From JANQQN01 sp964519665 (GTDB lineage: Bacteria; Myxococcota; Kuafuiibacteriia; Kuafuiibacteriales; Kuafuiibacteriaceae), in contig CAZFIV010000019.1 of the NCBI GenBank assembly GCA_964519665.1, positions 1-64,000 of the forward strand: a stretch of DNA of 64,000 bases, in the 5' to 3' direction. Of the stretch, positions 26,950 through 34,964 are shown piece by piece. The translations under genes were made by a program, and so were the position numbers. Numbering within the stretch: the stretch's first letter is position 1; each line of letters opens with the position of its first letter. Under the pieces are notes generated by a model that saw only the letters and a program-made list of their open reading frames with translations, did not search any database and was not told the origin of the DNA.

Positions 26950-28716
26950 GTGTCGGAGGCAAAGTTGACCCGACCGGACCCGAACATGAGACCGCGTGAG
27001 GACCACACCTCCACCGAGGCCGATCAACAGCCGGGTGCTCAGCCGGCGTCTGCGGTCGAGGGGGCGGGCTGGGACGTCGAGGTGCCGAACGCCAAGCTTG
27101 ATCCGCCGGGGGCGCCGGCTTCGGTCGACCCGATATCGGAGGGGGCCGAGCCGCCGTTAGAGGGCGAGGCAGGGGCGCCCAAGAAGCAGGACGTGCGGGT
27201 CGACTTCGCTCGCGACTTGGAGCGGGAGCTTCGCGCCGCCGACGCCGAGCTCGCAACGGATGCTCCTCAGGGCGCAGGAGACAGCGTTGCTCCCGCCTCC
27301 GACCGGGCCGCGGTCGACGCTCCGGTGTCGGTAGCCTCGGTCGGTTCGTCCGAGTGGGACATCGGCCCCTCGCCCCCAGGCGAGCCCGTACCGGGCGAAG
27401 ACGAGGCCGCACGGACCGACGGTGCATCTAGCAGTGAACCTGATGACGCCGCCATCGGCGGTCCACCACCTCACGGAACGAGTGGCTCGAGCGCCGCCGA
27501 CCCGCTGTCATCGCGGTCGCTCGAGCGTTCACCGCCGGAGGCCACGCGACGCGACGAAGCCGAAGGGGCCCCCATCCAACCGGCTGGCCGGCGGTTCAAG
27601 CACTCCGAAATCCTGGGCGGCAAGTACCGGCTGGAGCGGAGCTTGGCTCGAGGGGGAATGGGCTGGGTGTACCTGGCGACTCAGCTTCCACTGGGTCGCC
27701 GAGTTGCGGTTAAGGTCGTGATGCCGCAGGTTGGCGACCAGACTTTCCGCCAGCGTTTCCTGCTCGAAGCCTCGATCTGCGCGAAGTTGTCGCATCCGAA
27801 TATCGTTACGATCTACGACTTCGGGCAGACCAAGGAAGGCGACGTGTACATGGCGATGGAGTATCTCCAAGGCCGGTCCCTCGCTCGAACAATGGTGCAG
27901 GAGAGGCGCCTCGACCCCGACCGGGCGAGTCGGCTGGTGTTTCAGATCGCCCGCGCCCTTCGTGCCGCTCACCGCGCCGGGGTCGTGCATCGCGACCTGA
28001 AGCCCGCCAACGTGATGCTGCTGCCCGACAGCGACGAGGGCGACCGATTCGAACGGGTGAAGGTCGTCGACTTCGGACTGGCGAAACTCTACGAGTCGCC
28101 GAATTCGCCCGAGTTGACCCGAGCCGGCATGATGCTCGGCTCCCCCCGGTACATGTCGCCGGAACAGATACGCAATCGAGGGGTGGATCCTCGCACCGAC
28201 ATCTACTCCCTCGGCATCATCTTTTATCTGATGTTAACGGGTCGACCGCCTTTCGACGGTGAGAGCTCCAACGAGATCTTGACGCAGCACCTCCGAGACC
28301 CGGTTCCCCCGATGCATCTGGGCACCACCGGGGTCGTCGTAGAGCTGGAGAGCATCATCCGTCGCTGCCTCGAGAAGAGGCCGGAAGACCGATTCCAGAC
28401 CATCGATGAGTTGTTGACGGAGTTGAAGCTGGCCTATCGGCAAATCGGGGACCACTCGGGGACCGACATCGACCTACGCTCCGCCCCGGTGTCCGCGTCG
28501 CAGGCCAGCGCCGCTCACGCACTGTCGATGCCTATCGGGGGGGGGATGGTGGCCGATTCCAGCTCCTCCCGGCCGATTCCAGACAATACCGAACACCGCT
28601 TCTCGACGGCCATCGTTGACGGCGCAGCGGGCCGAGGGCAGCTTTGGTGGGCCGTCGCGCTGGTTTTGACCTCCGTCATCGGGACGCTGGTTTTTTGGGC
28701 GCTCATCCTAGAGTAG
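26950..28716 (+). CDS. Tail-anchored Ser/Thr protein kinase
   Basis: This encodes 588 residues from GTG 26950; a TTG at 26965 is an alternative because GGAGG lies five bases before it. Residues 1-215 are acidic, Pro/Ala/Glu-rich and probably disordered. The kinase domain spans about 225-490 and is complete: a P-loop ARGGMGWVY, the ATP-binding Lys in VAVKVV (about 255), HRDLKPAN, DFGLAKL, SPRYMSPEQIR and an APE-like region. A single hydrophobic helix (WWAVALVLTSVIGTLVFWALIL) at the very C-terminus anchors it with almost nothing outside. There is thus no PASTA or other ligand domain; input must come from a partner such as the following membrane protein. The gap to the preceding gene is 171 bp and to the next 15 bp. 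Confidence 0.93.
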   Translation: MSEAKLTRPDPNMRPREDHTSTEADQQPGAQPASAVEGAGWDVEVPNAKLDPPGAPASVDPISEGAEPPLEGEAGAPKKQDVRVDFARDLERELRAADAELATDAPQGAGDSVAPASDRAAVDAPVSVASVGSSEWDIGPSPPGEPVPGEDEAARTDGASSSEPDDAAIGGPPPHGTSGSSAADPLSSRSLERSPPEATRRDEAEGAPIQPAGRRFKHSEILGGKYRLERSLARGGMGWVYLATQLPLGRRVAVKVVMPQVGDQTFRQRFLLEASICAKLSHPNIVTIYDFGQTKEGDVYMAMEYLQGRSLARTMVQERRLDPDRASRLVFQIARALRAAHRAGVVHRDLKPANVMLLPDSDEGDRFERVKVVDFGLAKLYESPNSPELTRAGMMLGSPRYMSPEQIRNRGVDPRTDIYSLGIIFYLMLTGRPPFDGESSNEILTQHLRDPVPPMHLGTTGVVVELESIIRRCLEKRPEDRFQTIDELLTELKLAYRQIGDHSGTDIDLRSAPVSASQASAAHALSMPIGGGMVADSSSSRPIPDNTEHRFSTAIVDGAAGRGQLWWAVALVLTSVIGTLVFWALILE

Positions 28717-28731
28717 ACCGCGGACATCGCC

Positions 28732-30177
28732 ATGACCTCGATGGGAGCACCGAACACCTCACCTCCGTGGCTGGCGATCGGTGTGGTGACCGCTCTGGCG
28801 ATCGTGGCGGCCAATCTCGCCGGCTATCTGTTGTATCGGGCCGCGCAGGATGGCTCGGGTCGATCAGAGATAGCGGCCAGTGATGCGGGCGACTCGGTCG
28901 CCAGTGAGGCCGAGTCGTCGCTGACCTCGTTGGCCGTCGAACAGCGGGAGCAGGGTGTTCGTGCGCTCCGGTCCGGCGAGTATGTCAAAGCGATCGCCTC
29001 GTTCGAAGCCGCTCTCAACCTCGACCAAAGCGTGGCGGATGCGGCTATCCTGCTCGACGTCGCTCGGCGTTTGCGCAACGCCGAGGCGCGATCTGGGGCT
29101 GAAGGCGCAGATTCCGCGGGCACCAAGAGCAAGGCGGCGGTTCGTCGCTTGGTTCGCCGAGCGGATGACCGAAGACGGGAGGCCGAAAAAGAAAAGCCAG
29201 CGCTCCTGCTGGTGTCGACCGTTCCCGACCGAATCCTCATCGAAATCGACGGGCGGCCGGTCGAGCTATCTCCGGCTCGTCTCGAGCTCGACCCGGGGCG
29301 CCATCGCGTCCGGCTTCGCCGAGGAAAGCGCGTTCTCTACGAAGACACCCTCAACCTGAAAGCGGGCGTGACGACCCCGGTCGATAGAGACTTCTCGGAG
29401 GAGCTGGCTTCACCGCCACCGCAAGCCCTTCGGGTCGACGCCGTCGATGGGGCATCGGATGCCGGCGAGGAACGGGTCGCGGCCGACGTGCGGCCAGCCG
29501 AGCCCCCGCCGCCTCCGGCGGAGGCCGAACCGGTCGCCCTCGCGCCACCCACCGGACCGCCGAGGCTAGTGGTGTATTGGCCGGCGAGCTCGGCTGAAGA
29601 TCTGCAAGAGGTCTTGTCAGCGGAGGCCAGCGGGGTACGAGTGCAGGTCGTTACGTCCGAGGCCGAATTGAAGTCCGCTTTGCGCACCCGGCCCGAAGGC
29701 GTGCTCGCGAGAGCATCGGCGCTCAATCGCCACGGACTGCAGGCACGCCTGACGGCGACGAATGGGGTGAGCGATTATGTCGCGGCGTCATTGGGTCAAG
29801 AAATCAGTCGGGGTGAGCTTTCGAGAGTGACCGTCGGTATCGTCGACGAGCTCGGCCGAAGAAGGACGCCGATATTCGTATCGCGGCTGTTGGGCACCGA
29901 GCAGCTCCCTACCCTTCGTCGGGTGAAAAAGGTTGAAGGGCTTCTGCAGCTGTTGCAGTTTTCGATGGCGGGCGCGGTCATTCTTCGGGAAAGCGAGCTC
30001 GATACGCTGCGGGCGCGTACCCAGCAGAAGGTCTATTCTATTCCTCTGAATGGAGCCTCGGAAGGTCTCGCGGTAGCCGTGGTCGATGGTGACCGGGGCG
30101 CGCGCATCGAAGAGGTCGTTCTGGGCATGGGAACAGGTACGAGAAAGGCTTTGGGGGTCGATTCGTGGACTCGATAA
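28732..30177 (+). CDS. TM-TPR-PEGA protein with binding-protein-like C-terminus
   Basis: The 481-residue product begins with an N-terminal helix (AIGVVTALAIVAANLAGYLLY) that places the rest in the periplasm. Residues about 65-115 form a TPR-like unit (GVRALRSGEYVKAIASFEAALNLD). Residues about 165-210 are a PEGA domain (LLLVSTVPDRILIEIDG, then LDPGRHRVRLRRG), a surface-associated fold. A Pro/Ala-rich linker follows, then about 200 residues with alternating beta-alpha segments (LVVYWPASSAEDL, VQVVTSEAELKSALR, GVLARASALNR) that look like a degenerate substrate-binding lobe. It starts 15 bp after the kinase stop and its end overlaps the next binding protein by 13 bp. It is a plausible signalling partner for the kinase. 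Confidence 0.8.
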   Translation: MTSMGAPNTSPPWLAIGVVTALAIVAANLAGYLLYRAAQDGSGRSEIAASDAGDSVASEAESSLTSLAVEQREQGVRALRSGEYVKAIASFEAALNLDQSVADAAILLDVARRLRNAEARSGAEGADSAGTKSKAAVRRLVRRADDRRREAEKEKPALLLVSTVPDRILIEIDGRPVELSPARLELDPGRHRVRLRRGKRVLYEDTLNLKAGVTTPVDRDFSEELASPPPQALRVDAVDGASDAGEERVAADVRPAEPPPPPAEAEPVALAPPTGPPRLVVYWPASSAEDLQEVLSAEASGVRVQVVTSEAELKSALRTRPEGVLARASALNRHGLQARLTATNGVSDYVAASLGQEISRGELSRVTVGIVDELGRRRTPIFVSRLLGTEQLPTLRRVKKVEGLLQLLQFSMAGAVILRESELDTLRARTQQKVYSIPLNGASEGLAVAVVDGDRGARIEEVVLGMGTGTRKALGVDSWTR

Positions 30178-31178
30178 TGCGATGGGCAGCCGGCGTCGGA
30201 GTGCTATATGGATTGTGTCTCCTGGTGTCTTGTGCGTCAGGTTCCGGCGGGTTCGGCCCAGAACGGCTGCGAATCGAGCGTCGGGCGGATGGTCCGAACA
30301 TCTTGATCTTGATGCCGGAGTCGATGTCGGCCCAGCAGGCCTACCAAGGACTCAACGAAGAGTTGGGGCGCGACTATAATCTCATTCCCCATGTCGTCGA
30401 TTCGGAGCTCGCTACGTCGGAGCTGGTAGAGCTCATCGAGCGCGACACGCCCCGTGCGTTGGTGCTGATGAACAACAAGGTCTTGCGGGTGTATCGGCGA
30501 TACCGAGCGATCGCGCCCCCGAGGCAGCGAGACATACCGGCGGTCGCCGTCCTGACCTCGTTCCTTCGCGAGACCGCTGGCGGCCTCGATAACCTGACGG
30601 GCATCGTCTACGAGGTCCCGCTCGTCACCAGTCTGGTCAACCTGCGCGCGATTCTCGACCAACCGATTCAGCGGATCGGGGTGGTCTATCGCCCGTTGTT
30701 CAAGGACTTCGTGGAAGAACAGCGCAAGATGAGCAGCACGGAGGGTTTTCAGCTCATCCCGATCGCCGTCTCTGGCGATGATGAGTTCGAGGTACGACGG
30801 GCTCTCACCAAACTGACCCGGCGCGTGGATGCGATTTGGGTCTTGAACGACAATCGCTTGCTCAAACGAAACATGCTGCTCGAAGGCTGGTTGCCCGGTT
30901 TGGCCGGCAATCGCGCTCCGGTCATCGTCAACGCTCGCTCGCTCGTATCGCGCGAGGTTTCTTTCGGGACATTTGCGGTCATCCCAGACCATCGGGCGCT
31001 GGGAGTGCAGGCGGCTCAGTTGATATCGAACCTCGCCGAAAACGAGTGGCAGGTTTCGGCCGCGGGGCAGTTCGAGTATCCGATCTCCGTCCAAAAAGTG
31101 CTCGACATGAAATTCGCCCGCCGAAACCTCGAGCTCAAGCCAGGCCAGCTCGAGACCATCGATCAACTCGTCGAGTAG
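30165..31178 (+). CDS. ABC_sub_bind-type substrate-binding lipoprotein
   Basis: The start is the GTG at 30165, with GGGGGT seven bases upstream; an ATG at 30177 gives the same signal. The protein is 337 residues with a signal ending LLVSCASG. It matches the PF04392 ABC substrate-binding type: LILMPESMSAQQAYQGL, VLMNNKVLRVYRR, IPAVAVLTSFLRET, IGVVYRPLFKDFVEEQ, VDAIWVLNDNRLL, APVIVNARSLVSREVSFGTFAVIP, each shown as a fragment. Its partner permeases and ATPase are absent from the window. In some bacteria this family is associated with TonB-dependent receptors, as here. It overlaps the PEGA gene and ends the apparent operon. Confidence 0.85.
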   Translation: MDSIMRWAAGVGVLYGLCLLVSCASGSGGFGPERLRIERRADGPNILILMPESMSAQQAYQGLNEELGRDYNLIPHVVDSELATSELVELIERDTPRALVLMNNKVLRVYRRYRAIAPPRQRDIPAVAVLTSFLRETAGGLDNLTGIVYEVPLVTSLVNLRAILDQPIQRIGVVYRPLFKDFVEEQRKMSSTEGFQLIPIAVSGDDEFEVRRALTKLTRRVDAIWVLNDNRLLKRNMLLEGWLPGLAGNRAPVIVNARSLVSREVSFGTFAVIPDHRALGVQAAQLISNLAENEWQVSAAGQFEYPISVQKVLDMKFARRNLELKPGQLETIDQLVE

Positions 31179-31534
31179 AACCTTCAGGGCAGTGCGCTTC
31201 AGCAATCGGGTTTCATCGAGTCCCCAAGGGTGCCACCAACGCCACGGCGCCGATGTGGCCGTCAAGGTAGCCTTCGAGCTCTACCTTCCGGCCATTCTTT
31301 CATTTGCCGTTTCGATGAAGAAACGCGTGAATGGACGCCGACTCCGATATCCCCGTCGACAGCAACGTGACCATCATCGCTGCCAGGTGTGGGGAATTGG
31401 CCTCAGGGCGTCAAAGGGTCCTTCTTCTGCTCCAATATGGGGATGCCAAGAGCGCTCCGTGGGCCAGCGTGTCTTCACCTGAGAGTGATGGTAGGCACGT
31501 TTGCTGCGGTCCAAGGTCGTGCTACGGACCGCTC
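31179..31534. other. Intergenic region with no recognised gene
   Basis: This 356 bp stretch lies after the ABC_sub_bind lipoprotein and before the zinc-ribbon gene. No ORF here has a ribosome binding site and a family match; the frame beginning at 31331 is an upstream extension of the zinc-ribbon gene. No convincing promoter, hairpin or repeat was found. Confidence 0.4.
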
Positions 31535-31819
31535 ATGGTCAATCCGTACCAGTCACCACAGTCGACGCCATCGCCTCTTCAGCAGTTCCCGCGGCCCGGT
31601 ACGTGCCCGTCGTGCGGGTCGACGCGGTTTACGAAGGTCGGCTTTACATGGTGGGGTGGCGTCTTGGGGCCATCGATCTTGAGCCATGTGAAGTGTGACG
31701 ACTGCGGAACCACGTTCAATTCGAAGAGCGGCAAATCGAACCAGACCGGCATCGTCATCTACAGCATCACGCTCTTCGTCATCGTCCTGGCATTGTACGC
31801 GGCGATCGGTACTCTGTAG
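31535..31819 (+). CDS. Small zinc-ribbon membrane protein
   Basis: The 94-residue product starts at 31535, where MVNPYQSPQ begins; 'NPYQSP' N-termini are common in planctomycete and related small membrane proteins. Residues 25-55 carry two Cys pairs (CPSCGSTRF and CDDCGTTF) that should bind zinc, followed by a short basic stretch (SKSGKSNQ) and one transmembrane helix (IVIYSITLFVIVLALYAAI). Longer upstream reading (31331) is unlikely. It is convergent with the lipoprotein at 31827, separated by only seven bases. Function is unknown. Confidence 0.75.
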   Translation: MVNPYQSPQSTPSPLQQFPRPGTCPSCGSTRFTKVGFTWWGGVLGPSILSHVKCDDCGTTFNSKSGKSNQTGIVIYSITLFVIVLALYAAIGTL

Positions 31820-31826
31820 TCGAGCG

Positions 31827-32516
31827 CTATTGGACTTTGAACGGGATACGAATCTCGCCCACTGTCGCTTTCGATTCTGCTGAAACGATCTGAGCGACGA
31901 AGTCGATTTCTTCCAGGTCTCGATCGACGTTCTCGAAGTACAAGAATCCGGTGATTTTGCCCTGCGGTTCAAGGACACCTTCGGGAAGAGCTTTGACGAT
32001 CATGTCACTGGTGGGCAATCGAAGCCGATTCATGGCCGGGTGATAAGCGCCGTAGTATATGCCGTCGAGCGCGAAGCCGCCGCGGACCCGTGGGAAGGCA
32101 GGAAAGAAGCGCCACTGATAGGGTGCGATGACAAAGCCGCTGACCGGAAAGTTGTAGTTGAGCCGGTCGACTTGGGAGCCCTTGATGTCGAACGGGGGCA
32201 GCGCGTGGAATTGGCGACCGTCTTTCGCGCGGAGAATGAACTCGTTGTAGCGCAGCCGGATCGACTCGGAGTGCTGATTGTCGATCTTGATGAGGAGGGG
32301 CGTGACTTTGGTCAGGTTTGAGGGGACCCCTGACCAAGCGTTGGGTTTGACCTCGACGTCGACGCTGGTGGACTCTCCGTTACTGCTGGTCTTGACCTTC
32401 GCGAGCGAAGAATCACCCTTCAATGGCACCAAAGAACCGCGAAGGGCGCATGACGAGCCCAGCATGAGGAAGCTACACCCCAGGATTAACCGTTGCCATC
32501 GTAGTTCGCGCGTCAT
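31827..32516 (-). CDS. Lipoprotein of unknown function
   Basis: This encodes 229 residues from Met 32516, whose signal peptide (LILGCSFLMLGSSCALR) contains the lipobox; the frame extends further upstream but that part overlaps the MFS gene. The mature part has Ig-like or beta-sandwich character (TPLLIKIDNQHSESIRLRYNEFIL; KITGFLYFENVDRDLEEIDFVAQI), resembling LEA14/CARDB-like domains found in envelope proteins. The gene follows the MFS transporter by 38 bp and may share its transcript. No family assignment. Confidence 0.7.
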   Translation of the reverse strand: MTRELRWQRLILGCSFLMLGSSCALRGSLVPLKGDSSLAKVKTSSNGESTSVDVEVKPNAWSGVPSNLTKVTPLLIKIDNQHSESIRLRYNEFILRAKDGRQFHALPPFDIKGSQVDRLNYNFPVSGFVIAPYQWRFFPAFPRVRGGFALDGIYYGAYHPAMNRLRLPTSDMIVKALPEGVLEPQGKITGFLYFENVDRDLEEIDFVAQIVSAESKATVGEIRIPFKVQ

Positions 32517-32554
32517 CTTCACGGCTGCTACACTCGCTGGCCGGACACTATTCC

Positions 32555-33835
32555 TCAACCCGTCGTCGTCACCCTTTTCGAGATAGCTCGAGGGCCCGAG
32601 CGAGAGGAACGGATGGAGCTCGGTATCTCGAGACGGTCGACGGCTCGTAGTTGGGGAAAGGCAGCGGCCCAGATTCCCGTGATCAGCAACGTGCCGATGC
32701 CTCCGAGGGCGGCCGCGCGGACGGTGCCAAACCATCCGGCCGTCACGCCTGATTCGAACTCGCCGAGTTCGTTACTGGCACCGATGAAAACCATATTGAC
32801 GGCGGACACTCGGCCTCGGAGGCCATCCGGCGTGTGGAGCTGAATGAGGCTTTGGCGAACGATGACGCTGACCATGTCGGCTGCGCCCATGCAGATCAAC
32901 GCCACGATCGACAGCCAGAACGCTTTGGATAAGGCGAAGACGATCGTGCACGCGCCGAAGAGTGCGACACCGATGAGCAGCTTCGCGCCCGCTCGTCGCT
33001 CGAGGGGCCACCGAGCGAGAATCACCGCCATCAAGAGAGCTCCGACCGCGGGAGCACTTCGCATGAGCCCGTAGCCGAAGGTCCCTGCGTGAAGAATATC
33101 CTTGGCGTAAACCGGTAGCAACGCGACGCTCCCGCCGAGCAACACCGCGCACAGGTCGAGTCCGATTGCGCCGAGCAGGATGCGGTTGTCGGCGACGAAC
33201 CTCAAGCCGCCCAGCAAGCGCGCCAGCCCGGGCTCGCCGGGTTCGGGGACAAAGGGGCGAGGTCGGGTTGCGTACACCAAGCCGGCGGCCACCAGCGAGA
33301 GGCCGCCGGCCAGCAGGAACGCTTGGGACGAGCCGACGGTGGCGATCAGAAGGCCTCCCAAAGCCGGTCCGCTGATCGTGGCCGTCTGAAAAGCGGTCGA
33401 TGAGAGGGCGACGGCACGGGGCAGGCCATCCTTGGTGACAAGGTTGGGCAGGAGGCTGGCGCCAGCGCTCCAGGCGAAGGCCCGGGTGGCGCCCAGCCCC
33501 ACCAAGACGCCGTAGATCGGCGTGACATCCGCGCCTTCGCGCATCGACAGCAGCGCCAGGGTCGTTGCGCCCAAAGCATAGAGCACCCGGCTGACGGTCA
33601 ACGTCAGGCGTCGGTTGTGTCGATCGGCGAACCCCCCGGCGTACAGCGAGAGCGCGGCCAACGGCAGGAACTGGGCGAGTCCGACCCAGGCGAGACTGAA
33701 GACCTCGTTGGTGCGCTCGTACACTTCCCATGCGATGGTCGCGCTCTGGATCTGGATGCCCAGCGCGCCGGCGAAGCGCGCGGCGAGGTATAGCGTGAGG
33801 TTTCGACGGGGGTTCAAGCCCGTGTCATCGGCCAC
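32555..33835 (-). CDS. MFS transporter (EntS/MFS_3-like)
   Basis: This encodes 426 residues with about 12 hydrophobic helices. Family marks include LTLYLAARFAGALGIQIQSATIAWEVYE in the first helix region, GGFADRHNRRLTL (the MFS motif A between helices 2 and 3), and a second-half SLIQLHTPDGLRGRVSAVNMVFIGASNELGEFESG, typical of the MFS_3/enterobactin-exporter-like group. It probably exports a small molecule by proton antiport from the inner membrane. It lies between an enoyl-CoA hydratase-like gene 38 bp upstream and a lipoprotein gene 38 bp downstream on the same strand, which suggests one operon, but the substrate is unknown. Confidence 0.85.
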   Translation of the reverse strand: MADDTGLNPRRNLTLYLAARFAGALGIQIQSATIAWEVYERTNEVFSLAWVGLAQFLPLAALSLYAGGFADRHNRRLTLTVSRVLYALGATTLALLSMREGADVTPIYGVLVGLGATRAFAWSAGASLLPNLVTKDGLPRAVALSSTAFQTATISGPALGGLLIATVGSSQAFLLAGGLSLVAAGLVYATRPRPFVPEPGEPGLARLLGGLRFVADNRILLGAIGLDLCAVLLGGSVALLPVYAKDILHAGTFGYGLMRSAPAVGALLMAVILARWPLERRAGAKLLIGVALFGACTIVFALSKAFWLSIVALICMGAADMVSVIVRQSLIQLHTPDGLRGRVSAVNMVFIGASNELGEFESGVTAGWFGTVRAAALGGIGTLLITGIWAAAFPQLRAVDRLEIPSSIRSSRSGPRAISKRVTTTG

Positions 33836-33873
33836 AGAGGGGCCCTATGTGCTCCTGCGATCGCCGACAAGCT

Positions 33874-34773
33874 TCATTCGACGGAGTGTCGATTTGGCGC
33901 TCCTGCGACGGCGCCCGCGCGGTGGGACGACCCGGTGGTCGGCTGCTCATCCGGCTGGTCGTCGGCGCCTGGCGAACGGTGAAAGTTGGGCGTTCGCTTT
34001 TCGATGAATGCGGCGAGACCCTCCGAGAAGTCGTCCCGGTCGATCAAACGCTGTTGGATTTGGCGTTCGACCTCCAGCTGCTCCGGCAGCGTATTTTCGG
34101 CCGCCATATCCAGGGCGGACATCGTCATCCGGGCGGCTTCCGATGATAGGGCCGCCATCTGATGGGCGATGCGCGTGGCCTCGCGCATCAACGCTTCATC
34201 GGGGACACACTTCCAGATCAGTCCCCACTCGGCTGCTATCTCGGCGGGCAGCGGATCGCCGGTAAGAGCCAAGCCCCGAGCTCTCGCTCGGCCCAAGTAA
34301 TGGGAAAGGAACCAGGTCGAGCCCATATCCGGCACGATCGCCAGTTTAGGGGTGAAGACTTGGATAAACCGGGCGGAGCGAGCGGCGACCACGATATCGG
34401 CGGCCAAGGCGAGACCGACGCCTCCTCCCGCCGCGACCCCATTGACCGCGGACACGACGGGCTTCGGAAGCTCGTCGATCTGCTGGACAACCCGATTGAA
34501 GTGGCTGGTCATTCGCTCGGCCACGATCATGCCTCGCGTCTTTCCAGGGGTGGGTTCGGTATCGACGTCCAGCAGGTCGGCACCGGCGCAGAATCCCCGC
34601 CCCGCGCCCGTGATGATCAGAGCTCGGATCGTCTCGTCTTCGCGGACGCCGGCGAGCACCTCGAGGACTTCACTCAAGAGCCCGACGTTGAGCACATTGA
34701 GGCTCGCGGGGCGGTTGAGGGTCAGAACGGCGATCGGACCTTCGGCCGCGTAGGTACAAAACGACAGGGTCAT
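33874..34773 (-). CDS. Enoyl-CoA hydratase/isomerase (PaaG-like)
   Basis: Met 34773 is the start: AGGAAGGA lies about eight bases upstream. Longer reading to 35790 crosses the assembly gap and repeat and is rejected. The 299-residue product carries the crotonase signatures: ALIITGAGRGFCAGADLLDV (oxyanion hole, shown in part), KPVVSAVNGVAAGGGVGLALAADI and FIQVFTPKLAIVPDMGSTWFL, also as fragments, which is the pattern of 2-(1,2-epoxy-1,2-dihydrophenyl)acetyl-CoA isomerases and related hydratases. It would act in beta-oxidation or aromatic acid degradation in the cytosol. The C-terminal 25 residues are Pro/His-rich and atypical. Confidence 0.88.
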   Translation of the reverse strand: MTLSFCTYAAEGPIAVLTLNRPASLNVLNVGLLSEVLEVLAGVREDETIRALIITGAGRGFCAGADLLDVDTEPTPGKTRGMIVAERMTSHFNRVVQQIDELPKPVVSAVNGVAAGGGVGLALAADIVVAARSARFIQVFTPKLAIVPDMGSTWFLSHYLGRARARGLALTGDPLPAEIAAEWGLIWKCVPDEALMREATRIAHQMAALSSEAARMTMSALDMAAENTLPEQLEVERQIQQRLIDRDDFSEGLAAFIEKRTPNFHRSPGADDQPDEQPTTGSSHRAGAVAGAPNRHSVE

Positions 34774-34964
34774 AGGATGGTTCCTTCCTGAGCGTCGCGG
34801 ATGCCGGCCTCGGCGAGGCCCACGAGCGAGACGAGGTCCAAAGATGTTAGCGCAAACCGGGTTCCCGAGTGGATCTCCCACCGATTGAGCCGCGGCGCGG
34901 TAACGGGTTCTTACGCGGTGGATGTAGGCTTGCGCGCGAGTCATGCCTGGTTCAGAACTCCGGC

